The position numbers and the translations under genes are program-made. Below are positions 10,301-22,300 of a stretch of 64,000 nucleotides of DNA, in pieces. Where the stretch lies: positions 8,534,001-8,598,000 of the forward strand of contig NZ_CP022685.1 in assembly GCF_002556545.1 (NCBI RefSeq), written 5' to 3'. This DNA comes from Streptomyces formicae. Lineage in GTDB: Bacteria > Actinomycetota > Actinomycetes > Streptomycetales > Streptomycetaceae. Numbering within the stretch: the stretch's first letter is position 1; each line of letters starts with the position of its first letter. The notes under the pieces were generated by a model. The model saw nothing but the letters and a program-made list of their open reading frames with translations, ran no database searches and was not told the DNA's origin.

Positions 10301-13300
10301 GAAGTCCTTCGTGGAGACCTCGACCGACCTGCCGGTGGCGGACGTGAGCCGTGCGCTGCTGTTCTCGCGTGCGGCCCTTGAGCACCGCGCGGTGCTCGTC
10401 GCCACGGAGCACTCCGAGTTCCGCTCGGCCCTGACAGCTCTCGCCGAGGGGCGGGGCGGCCCGGGTGTGGTGACGGGTGAGGCGGAAGCGCAGCGGGTGG
10501 GCTTCTTGTTCTCGGGGCAGGGGGCGCAGCGGCTGGGAATGGGTCGTGAACTGGCCCAGCGGTTCCCGGTGTTCGCCGCCACGCTGGACGAGGTCCTTGG
10601 GCTGATGGTGCCTCAGGTGCGTGAGGTGCTGTTCGGTGAGGACGCGGATGCGCTGAATGAGACGGGTGTGACGCAGCCTGCGTTGTTCGCGGTGGAGGTG
10701 GCGCTGTTCCGGCTTCTTGAGTCGTGGGGCGTACGTCCTGACGTCCTGGCTGGTCACTCGATCGGTGAGCTCGCTGCGGCACATGTGGCAGGTGTGTGGA
10801 CGCTGTCCGACGCCGTGAAGGTGGTGTCGGCGCGTGCGGGTCTGATGCAGGCGCTGCCCGAGGGCGGCGCGATGGTCGCGATCCAGGCGACCGAGGAAGA
10901 GGTCGCCGCCGACCTGCCGGACGGCGTCGGTATCGCGGCGGTCAACGGCCCGTCGTCCGTGGTGATTTCCGGTGTCGCGGCTGACGTGGAGGCTGTGGGG
11001 GAGAAGTGGCGTGAGGCGGGCCGCAAGGTCACCAAGCTCCGGGTGAGTCACGCGTTCCACTCGCCGCTGATGGACCCGATGCTGGACGAGTTCCGCCAGG
11101 TCCTGGAGAGCGTCTCCTACGAGGCTCCCTCGATCCCGATCGTGTCGACCCTGACCGGCAGGTCGGCCACGCCCGAGGAACTGACGTCGCCCGATTACTG
11201 GGTGAGCCACGTGCGCGAGTCCGTGCGGTTCGCCGACGCCGTGCGCACGCTCGTCGCCGACGGCATCGACACGTTCGTCGAGGTCGGCCCCGGCGGCGCT
11301 CTGTGCGCCCTCGGCCAGGAATCCGCGCCGGACGCCGCCTTCGTACCCGTGCTGCGCGGTGACCGCCCCGAGGCAGTGGCCGCGACGACGGCTGCGGGTC
11401 AGCTGCACGTACGCGGTGTGGCGGTGGACTGGGAGGAGTTCCTCGCCGGTCGTGGCTCACAGTGGGTGGACCTGCCGACGTACGCGTTCCAGCGAGAGCG
11501 TTTCTGGCTGGATGTCGCGCCGGCGGGTGAGGGTGCCGTCGGGCGGATGTCTCCGGTGGAGGCGCGGTTCTGGGAGGCCGTCGAGGAGGGCGATGTCGCG
11601 GACTTCGCCCGGACGCTGGATGTGTCGTCGGACGATCCGCTGAGTGCGGTGTTGCCCCGGCTCTCCGCGTGGCGTAGGGAGCAGCAGGACCGCTCTGTCG
11701 CGGATGGCTGGCGCTATGGGATCGAGTGGCGTCCGGTGGCCGCTGGTTCCCGCGAGCTGAGCGGTACGTGGCTGGTCGTGGCGCCGGTCGGTGAGGACAG
11801 GGCCGCGTGGGTGCGGGACGCGCTCACGCGACATGGCGCCGAGGCGCGCCTCGTCGAGGTGGATCCGGAGTCGGCCGACTGGTCCGAGCGGCTGAGCGAG
11901 CTGCCCGTACTGAGTGGTGTGGTGTCCCTGTTGGCGCTCGCGGATGGGGGCGTCGCGCACACGGTCACTCTCCTGCGGTCCCTCGGCGACGCGGGTGTGT
12001 CGGCTCCGCTGTGGTGCCTGACGTCCGGTGCGGTGGCGGCGGCAGCGGATGATGCCGTGGCCGGGTTCGAGCAGTCGATGGTGTGGGGTCTTGGCCGGGT
12101 GGCCGCCCTGGAGCAGCCGGGCCGTTGGGGTGGCCTGGTCGACGTACCGGACTTCGCCGACGAGGCGACCGGCGATCTGCTCGTCTCGGCCCTTGCCGGG
12201 ACGAGTGGTGAGGACCAGGTCGCCGTACGCGGCGGCGAGCTCCTCGGCCGCCGCCTGGTCCCCGCGCCGCTGAGTGCGCAGGCCCCCGGATCCGGCTGGA
12301 CGCCGCGCGGCACGGTCCTCGTGACCGGTGGCCTCGGCGCCCTCGGCGGGCATGTGGCGCGCTGGCTCGCGGCGCACGGTGCCGAGCACGTGGCCCTGGC
12401 GAGCCGTCGTGGCGCCGACGCCGAAGGTGCCGACGAACTGGCCGCAGAGCTCGACGAGTTGGGCGCGCGAGTGACCTTCGCGGCCTGCGACGTGGCCGAC
12501 CGTGAGTCCGTCGCCGCGCTGCTGGAGAGCCTCCCCGCACTCGACGCCGTCGTGCACACGGCGGGCATCGAGCGTTCGGCCTCCCTCGCCGATCTGGGAG
12601 CGGACGAGCTCGCGGGCGTGCTGGCCGCCAAGGTCGACGGCGCGCGCAACCTGCACGAGCTGCTCGCCGACGCGCCGTTGGACGCGTTCGTCGTCTTCTC
12701 GTCGATCGCGGGCGTCTGGGGGAGCAGCGGACAAGGCGCGTACGCGGCCGCCAACGCCTACCTGGACGGGCTCGCCGCGCACCGCAGGGCCGCCGGTCTG
12801 CCCGCCACGGCCGTGGCGTGGGGCCCGTGGGGCGGTGGCGGCATGGTCGCCACCGGCGAGCAGGCCGCGCTGCTGCACCGTTGGGGTCTGTCGACGATGG
12901 CTCCGGCCGTCGCGATCGCGGGCCTGGCGACCGCGCTTGAGCGGGGCGAGGGCGGGGTCGTCGTCGCCGACGTCGACTGGGAGCGTTTCGCCGGTACGTT
13001 CATGGCGCAGCGGACGAGCCCGCTGCTGAGTGAACTCCCGCAGGTGCGGGCCGTGTTCGAGGCGTCGACGCCCGAGCAGGGGTCGTCGGCTCTCGCGCAG
13101 AGGCTCGCCGGTCTGGACGAGGCGGAGCAGGAGCGGCAGCTCACCGACCTCGTCCGGTACGAGGCGGCCACGGTACTCGGTCACGTCTCGGCCGACGCCT
13201 TCTCCGCCACACGTGCCTTCAAGGACCTGGGCTTCGACTCCCTGACGGCGGTGGAACTGCGGACCCGACTGAGCGAGGCCACCGGCGTCGCCCTGCCCGC

Positions 13301-16300
13301 GACCCTGGTCTTCGACTACCCGACCGCCGCCGAACTGGCCGCGTACCTGCGCACCCAACTGGTCGGAGCGGACGCCGACGTCACGACCGCCGCCCCCGTG
13401 GCGGCCTCGGGCGCGGCGGACGAGCCGATCGCAATCGTGGCGATGTCCTGCCGGTTCCCCGGTGGCGTGTCGAGCCCCGACGACCTGTGGCAGGTGCTGC
13501 TCTCCGGCGGCGACGGCGTGACCGACTTCCCCGCCGACCGCGGCTGGGACGTGGAGGCGCTGTACGACCCCGACCCGGACTCCGTGGGCACCACGTACCT
13601 GCGCGCGGGCGCCTTCCTGTCGGACGTGAGCGGCTTCGACGCGGGCTTCTTCGGCATCTCGCCGCGCGAGGCCCTGGCGATGGACCCGCAGCAGCGGCTG
13701 CTCCTCGAAACCTCCTGGGAACTGCTCGAGCGCGCGGGCATCGACCCCGCCTCGCTGCGCGGTGAGCGCGTCGGCGTGTTCGTCGGTTCGAACGCCCAGG
13801 ACTACGGCCTCGTGCTCGGCGAGTCCGGCGAGGACGTCGGCGGCTATGTGGCGACCGGCAACGCGGCGAGTGTGGCCTCGGGCCGCCTGTCGTACACCTT
13901 CGGTTTCGAAGGCCCGGCAGTGACGGTCGACACCGCGTGCTCGTCGTCCCTGGTGGCGCTGCACCTGGCGGTGCAGGCCCTGCGCTCGGGCGAGTGCGAG
14001 ATGGCGCTCGCGGGCGGTGTGACCGTGATGTCGACGCCGGGCGCGTTCATCGAGTTCAGCCGCCAGCGCGGCCTGTCGATGGACGGCCGCTGCAAGGCGT
14101 TCGCGGCCGCGGCCGACGGCACCAGCTGGGGCGAAGGCGTCGGCATGCTGTTCGTGGAGCGCCTCTCCGACGCCGAGCGCAACGGGCACCAAGTGCTCGC
14201 TGTCGTACGGGGTTCGGCGGTGAACCAGGACGGCGCGTCGAACGGTCTGACCGCTCCGAACGGTCCCTCGCAGCAGCGTGTGATCCGCCAGGCCCTCGCG
14301 GCCGCCGGTCTCGCCCCCGCCGACGTGGACGCGGTCGAGGCGCACGGCACGGGCACCAAGCTGGGCGACCCGATCGAGGCCCAGGCGCTTCTTGCCACGT
14401 ACGGCCAGGGGCGCGACGCGGACCGGCCGTTGTGGCTGGGTTCGGTGAAGTCGAACATCGGTCACACCCAGGCGGCGGCCGGTGTGGCGGGTGTGATCAA
14501 GATGGTCATGGCGATGCGCCACGGCGTCCTGCCCCGCACCCTGCACGTCGACGCGCCGTCGCCGCACGTCGACTGGAGCGCCGGTGCGGTGGAGCTCCTG
14601 ACGCAGGACCGCCCGTGGCCGGAGACCGGTCAGCCGTGGCGCGCGGGTGTGTCGTCGTTCGGCTTCAGCGGCACGAACGCGCACGCCATCATCGAGCAGG
14701 CCCCGCGCGTCGAGCCGGTGGAGGCGGCGACGCACGACGGGGGTGTGGTGCCGTGGGTCCTGTCGGCGAGTGACGAGGGTGCGCTGCGCGGCCAGGCGGA
14801 GCGACTCCTGTCCCTCGTGGACGAACACGAGCCCGTCGAGATCGGCTACTCGCTCGCCACGTCACGCGCGGCCCTCGACCACCGCGCGGTGGTCGTCGCC
14901 GCTGAGCCCGCCGAGTTCCTGTCGGCTCTCTCCGCTCTCGCCGAGGGCCGGGAAGCGCCGGGTGTCGTGCTGGGCGAGGCGTCCGATGCGCAGCGGGTGG
15001 TTTTCCTGTTCTCGGGTCAGGGTTCGCAGCGGCTGGGGATGGGTCGTGAACTGGCGTCCCGTTTCCCGGTGTTCGCCGCCGCTCTGGATGAGGTGCTTGA
15101 TCTGCTGGCGCCTGAGGTGCGTGAGGTGCTGTTCGGTGAGGACGCGGATGCGCTGAACGAGACGGGTGTGACGCAGCCCGCGCTGTTCGCAGTCGAGGTG
15201 GCGCTGTTCCGGCTTCTTGAGTCGTGGGGCGTACGTCCTGACGTCCTGGCTGGTCACTCGATCGGTGAGCTCGCTGCGGCACATGTGTCGGGTGTGTGGA
15301 CGCTGCCCGACGCGGTCAAGGTCGTGTCGGCGCGAGGTGCGTTGATGCAGGCGCTGCCCGAGGGTGGTGCGATGGTGGCCATTCAGGCGACCGAAGAGGA
15401 GATCGCCGGGGCCCTGTCGGAGACGGTCGGTATCGCGGCGGTCAACGGCCCGTCGTCCGTGGTCATTTCCGGTGTCGCGGCCGACGTGGAGGCCGTGGGC
15501 GAGAAGTGGCGTGAGGCGGGCCGCAAGGTCACCAAGCTCCGCGTGAGCCACGCCTTCCACTCGCCGCTGATGGACCCGATGCTCGACGACTTCCGCGAGG
15601 TCCTTGAGAGCGTCTCCTACGAGGCCCCCTCGATACCGATCGTGTCGACCCTGACCGGCGTGCGCGCCACCGCCGACGAGCTGTCCTCGCCGGACTACTG
15701 GGTGCGTCACGTCCGCGAGTCGGTGCGCTTCGCCGACGCCGTGAAGACGCTGGCAGTCGACGGCATCGGCACCTTCATCGAGGTCGGCCCCGGCGGCACC
15801 CTCTCCGCCCTCGGCTTCGCCAGCGCGCCCGACGCGGTGTTCCTGCCCGCGCTGCGCACGGACAGGCCCGAGGAGGTCGCCCTCGTCACCACGGTCGCCG
15901 CGCTCCACGCGCGGGGCGTGGCGGTCGACTGGAGTGCCTACTTCGCGGGCAGCGGAGCGCGCCGCGTCGACCTGCCGACGTACGCGTTCCAGCACCAGCG
16001 CTACTGGACGGACGCCCGGCCCGGAAAGAACGAGGCCGTCGCGGACGTGGAGGAGGCGGAGTTCTGGGCCGCCGTGGACAGCGAGGAGGCGGGCGCGCTC
16101 GCGTCGTCCCTCGGGATCACCGACGACGGGGAGACTGAATCCCTCCGCGCGGTGCTGCCCCTGCTGTCGTCGTGGCGGCGCCAGAGCCGCGAGAAGTCCG
16201 CCATGGACAAGTGGCGTTACACCGTCGACTGGACGGCCGTGGACCACCCGGCGACCACGCCTCCCTCGGGCACCTGGCTGGCCGTGGCGCCCGAAGGTGA

Positions 16301-19300
16301 CGAACGCGCCGCCGCGCTGGGCGAGTTGTTGAAGGAGCGGGGCCTTTCGCTCACCCTCGTGGAGGCCGAAGGGGCGGACCGCGAGGTTCTCGCCGACGCG
16401 CTGCGCGCGGCCGCCCCCGGCACGGAGGTCGGCGGCGTCCTGTCGCTGCTGGCGTTCGACGAGTCGCCGCACCCGGACCATCCCGCCGTGCCCAACGGCG
16501 TCGCGGCCACCGTCGCACTGGTCCAGGCGCTGGGCGACAGCGACGTACGGGCGCCGCTGTGGTGTGTGACGTCGGGTGCGGTGTCGGCTGCCGCGGAGGA
16601 CGCGGTCGGCGGGTTCGCGCAGTCGATGGTGTGGGGTCTCGGCCGTGCCGCGGCCCTCGAACACCCCGAGCGCTGGGGTGGCCTCGTCGATCTGCCGGAG
16701 ACGGTGGACGAGACCGCGGCCGCGCTGCTGTGCGGTCTGCTCGGGGGAGCGGAGGACCAGGTCGCCGTACGCGGGACCGGTGTGTTCGCGCGCCGCCTCC
16801 GGCGCGCCGGGCGGGCCACTGCGGGCTCCGCGTGGACTCCGCGCGGCACGGTCCTCGTGACCGGTGGTCTCGGCGCCCTGGGCGCCAGGGCCGCACGGTG
16901 GGTCGCCGAGCACGGCGCCGAACACGTCGTCCTGGTGAGCAGGCGCGGACCCGACGCCGAGGGAGCGGCCGAACTGGACGCCGAACTCGCCGAGTCGGGT
17001 GCCCGCGTCACGGTCGCCGCCGTCGACATCGCCGACAGGGAACGGCTCGCCGCCCTGCTCGACGACCTGGCCGCCGCCGGTGACCCGGTGCGCGCCGTCG
17101 TGCACACCGCGGGGCTCAACGACAGCGTCCCCGCCGACGCCACGGACCTCGCGCGCTTCGCCGACGTCGTCACCGCCAAGGTGGCGGGCGCGCGGAACCT
17201 GCACGAACTGCTCGCCGACGCGCCGCTCGACGCGTTCCTCTCGTACTCCTCGATCGCGGGCATCTGGGGCAGCGGCGGCCAGCTCGGCTACAGCGCGGCG
17301 AACGCCTACCTCGACGCGCTCACCGCACACCGCGTCGCCCGCGGCCTGCCCGCCACCGCGGTGGCCTGGGGCCCCTGGGCGGGCGGCGGCATGGCCGACG
17401 ACGAGGCGCAGCGGCAGCTGTCCCGGCGCGGTCTCCTCGCCCTGCCGCCCGAGCTCGCGGTGGGTGCCCTCGCCGACGCGGTCGGCGGCGGCACGGCGAG
17501 CACGGTCGTCGTGAACGTCGACTGGGCGCGGTTCGCGCCCGCGTTCACCATCGGCAGGCCCAGCCCGCTGCTGGCCGACCTCGCCGAGGCGCGTGCGGCG
17601 CTCGCGGACCGGGCCGCCGACGGAGCAGGCAGCTCCGACGCCGCCGCGACCGGGGACGAGGAGGGCGCCGCGCTGCGCCGCCGCCTCACCGGCCTGGCCG
17701 AGGCCAAGCAGAAGGAACTGGTGCGCGGCCTCGTGGCCGCCGAGGCCGCAGCCGTCCTCGGGCACACGTCGGCTGCCGCGGTCGACCCCGACCGGGCCTT
17801 CCGCGAGCTGGGCTTCGACTCGCTGACCGCCGTCGAACTCCGCAACCGGCTGACGGCCGTCTCCGGCCTGACGCTGCCCTCGACCGTGGTCTTCGACTAC
17901 CCGAGCCCCGCGGTCCTCGCCGAACACCTCCTGACGGAGGTCACCGAACCGCAGGACGAGCCGCTCGCGGCCCCGGGGACCGCGGCCCCCGGCGCGACCG
18001 ACGAGCCGATCGCGATCGTCGCGATGGCGTGCCGCTACCCCGGCGGCGTGACCAACCCGGAGGACCTGTGGCGGGTGCTGCGGGAGGGCGGCGACGCGGT
18101 GGCGGAGTTCCCCGCCGACCGCGGCTGGGACATGGAGACGCTGTACGACCCCGACCCCGAAGGGGTGGGCACCACGTACAGCCGCAGGGGCGCCTTCCTC
18201 GACCGCGTCGCGGACTTCGACGCGAGCTTCTTCGGCATCTCGCCGCGCGAGGCCCTCGCCATGGACCCGCAGCAGCGCCTCCTCCTCGAAACCTCCTGGG
18301 AGACCTTCGAGCGGGCAGGGATGGACCCGAACGCGATCCGCGGCGAGCGGGTCGGCGTGTTCGTCGGCTCGAACGTGCAGGACTACGGACTGGTCCTGGA
18401 AGGAGCCGCCGAGGACGTCGGCGGGCACGTGGCGACGGGCAGCGCGGCCAGCGTGATGTCGGGCCGCCTCTCGTACACCTTCGGCCTCGAAGGCCCGGCC
18501 GTCACGGTCGACACGGCCTGCTCCTCCTCGCTCGTCGCCCTGCACCTCGCGGTGCAGGCGCTCCACCAGGGCGAGTGCGAGATGGCACTCGCGGGTGGTG
18601 TGACCGTGATGTCGACGCCGGGTGCCTTCATCGAGTTCAGCCGCCAGCGCGGCCTGTCGGTCGACGGCCGCTGCAAGGCGTTCGCCGACGCCGCCGACGG
18701 CACCGGCTGGGGCGAGGGCATCGGCATGCTGCTCGTCGAGCGCCTCTCCGACGCCCAGCGCAACGGTCACCAAGTGCTCGCCGTCGTACGAGGATCCGCG
18801 GTGAACCAGGACGGCGCGTCCAACGGCCTGACCGCGCCGAACGGCCCCTCGCAGCAGCGCGTGATCCGGCAGGCGCTCGCCAGCGCCGGGCTCGCCGCCT
18901 CCGACGTGGACGCGGTCGAGGCGCACGGCACCGGCACGACCCTCGGTGACCCGATCGAGGCGCAGGCGCTCCTCGCCACCTACGGCCAGGGCCGCGACGC
19001 CGACCGGCCGCTGTGGCTCGGTTCCATCAAGTCGAACCTCGGTCACACCCAGGCGGCCGCCGGTGTCGCGGGCATCATCAAGATGGTCATGGCGATGCGC
19101 CACGGCGTCCTGCCCCGCACCCTGCACGTCGACGAACCCTCGACGCACGTGGACTGGTCGGCAGGCGCGGTGCGTCTGCTCACCGACGAGCGTGACTGGC
19201 CCGCCGTGGACCGGCCGTGGCGCGCGGGCGTGTCGTCGTTCGGCTTCAGCGGCACCAACGCGCACACCGTCATCGAGCAGGCCCCCCGGGCGCTGCCGAC

Positions 19301-22300
19301 CGAGGCCGACACCGAACCCGCGGAGACGGGCGGCGTGGTGCCGTGGGTCCTCTCGGCACGGTCTGTGGAAGCGCTGCGGGAACAGGCGGCCCGCCTCCGC
19401 GACGAGTGCGCGCACGAGAGCGCCGCGCCGGTCGCCGACATCGCCCACTCCCTGCGCACCCGCTCCGCGTTCGACCGCAGGGCCGTCGTGGTGGGCCGCG
19501 ACCGGGAGGACTTCCTCGCCGGACTCACCGCCCTCGCCGAAGGCCGCGAGGCACCCAACGTCGTGACCGGCGTCGCGGAGCACCACGGCACAGGACCGGT
19601 GTTCGTCTTCCCCGGCCACGGCACGCAGTGGCTCGGCATGGCGGGCGACCTCCTGGAGTCCTCGCCCGTGTTCCGCACCCGCATGGAGGAGTGCGCGGCG
19701 GCACTGGCGGAGCACGTCGACTGGTCCCTCATCGACGCGATCCACGACGACGCCCTGATGGAACGTCTCGACGTCGTCCAGCCCGCGCTGTTCGCCGTGA
19801 TGGTGTCGCTCGCCGCCACCTGGCGGTCGTGGGGCGTCGAGCCCAGCGCCGTACTCGGCCACTCCCAGGGTGAGATCGCCGCGGCCTGCGTCGCGGGCGC
19901 CCTGACCCTTCAGGACGCGGCCCGCCTGGTCGTCGTCCGGAGCAAGGCGCTCAGCGCCCTGTCGGGACACGGCGGCATGGTGTCGGTCGCGCTCGACGTG
20001 GACGGCGTACGGGAACTGATCGCGCTCTGGGAAGGACAGCTCGCGATCGGCGTGGTCAACGGACCCGCCTCCGTCGTCGTCTCCGGTGACGTCACCGCGC
20101 TCGACGAACTCGTCGAGACCTGCGCCGAACAGGGCATCTGGGCGCGCCGCGTGCTCGCCGACTACGCCCCGCACTCCCACCACGTCGAACGCATCGAAGC
20201 CGACGTCCTGGCGGGCCTCGCGGACGTCACGCCGCGCTCCGGTGACGTGCCGTACTACTCGCCGCTGACCGGCGGCTGGCTCGACACCCGTGAGCTCGAC
20301 GCCGCGTACTGGTACCGCAGCCTGCGGCAGACCGTCGAGTTCGCCGACTCCGTCTCCGACCTGGTGGCGGCGGGCCACACGGCCTTCGTCGAGGTCAGCC
20401 CCCACCCGGTCCTCGTGGCGGGGCTCGGTGAACTCGTCGGTACCGACGGCGTCGTCGTCGGCTCGCTGCGCCGCGGGGACGGCGGCCTGACGCGCCTGAT
20501 GACCTCGGCGAGCGGCCTGTTCGTCCGAGGCGGGCAGGTGGATTGGCGGACGCCGGGCGGACGCCGCGTCGACCTGCCGACCTACCCGTTCCAGCGCAGG
20601 CGCTTCTGGCCCACCACGACGCACACCGCGACCGGCGACGTCACATCGGCGGGCCTCGGCCGCGTCGACCACCCCGTGCTCGCCGCCGTCACCGAACTCC
20701 CGGACTCCGAGAGCCTCGTGTTCAGCGGCAGGCTGTCCCTGCGCACCCACCCGTGGCTCACCGACTACCGCGTCCTCGGCTCCGCGGTGCTCCCCGGCGC
20801 CGCCTACGTCGAGCTCGCGCTGTGCGCCGGTGACCACGTCGGCTGCGCCTCGCTGGACGACCTCGTCCTGGAAGCCCCCCTCGTCCTGCCCGAACGCGAT
20901 GGCGTACAGGTACGGCTCAGCCTCCACGGACCCGACGACTCCGGCCGCCGGGCGTTCACCGTGGACTCCCGCGGAGACGAGGGCGGCGACTGGACCCGCC
21001 ACGCCACAGGAGCCCTGTCCGATCGGGCCGAGCCCGTCACCGACACCCTCGTCGCCTGGCCGCCCGGCGAGGCCGACCCCGTCGACCTCGACACGCACTA
21101 CGCCTCGGTCGCCGCAACCGGCCTCGACCACGGCCCCGCCTTCCAGGGACTCAACGCCGCCTGGCGCAAGGGCGACGAGGTGTTCGCCGAAGTGGCGCTG
21201 CCCGACGGCCTCGCCGACGACGGCTTCGGCCTGCACCCCGCACTCCTCGACACCGCGCTGCACGCCGTCGGCATCGGCGTCAGCTCGGAAGGACTGCCGT
21301 TCTCGTGGGCCGGGGTACGCCTCCTCGCGACCGGCGCGACCGCGCTGCGGGTCCGGCTCACGCCCGTCGGCGTGGACGCCGTGGCCGTCCTCGTCGCCGA
21401 CGGCACCGGCGAGCCCGTCGCCGCCGTCGACGAGCTGAACCTGCGGCCCCTCTCGGCCGACCAGCTCAACCTGGCCCGGTCCGCGCACCGCGACTCGCTG
21501 TTCGAGGTGAAGTGGGTCCCGACCCAGGACGCCGCCCCCGACACCGGCACCTGGGCGGTGCTCGGCGCGGGCACCGGCACCGACCGCCTGGTCGAGGCGC
21601 TCACCGCCGCCGGTGAGCAGGTCGACGAACACGCCGACCTGGCCGCCCTGTCGGCCGCCGTCGCCGACGGCGCGCCCGCGCCCCGGTACGTCACCGTGAC
21701 CCCCGGCGAGAACGCGGCGACACCCCGCGAGGCCACGCACCACACCCTGGGCCTGCTCCAGGAGTGGCTCGCCGACGAGCGGTTCGCCGAGTCCAGGCTC
21801 GTCGTCCTCACCAACGGCGCCGTCGCCGCGGCACCGGACGAGGACGTACCGGACCTGGTGCGCGCCCCCGTGTGGGGCCTGGTCCGCTCGGCGCAGTCGG
21901 AACACCCGACGCGGTTCGTCCTCGTGGACCTCCTCGACACGGACGGCGACGCCCGGTCGACCCGCAAGCTGCCCGCCGCCGTGGCGACCGGGGAGCCGCA
22001 GATCGCGCTCAGGGACGGCGTCGCCTCGGTGCCCCGCCTCGCCCGGCTCGCCGCCCACGCCGACGCACCCGACACGGTGGCCTTCACCCCCGACAGCGTG
22101 GTCCTGATCACCGGTGGGCTCGGTGTGCTCGGCGGCATGACCGCACGGCACCTCGTCACCCGCCACGGAGTCCGCGACCTCGTCCTGACCGGCAGGCGCG
22201 GCACGGACACCCCCGGCGCCGACGCACTGCGCGCGGAACTGGAGGCACTCGGCGCACGGGTCACGGTCGCCGCCTGCGACGTGAGCGACCGTGACGCGGT

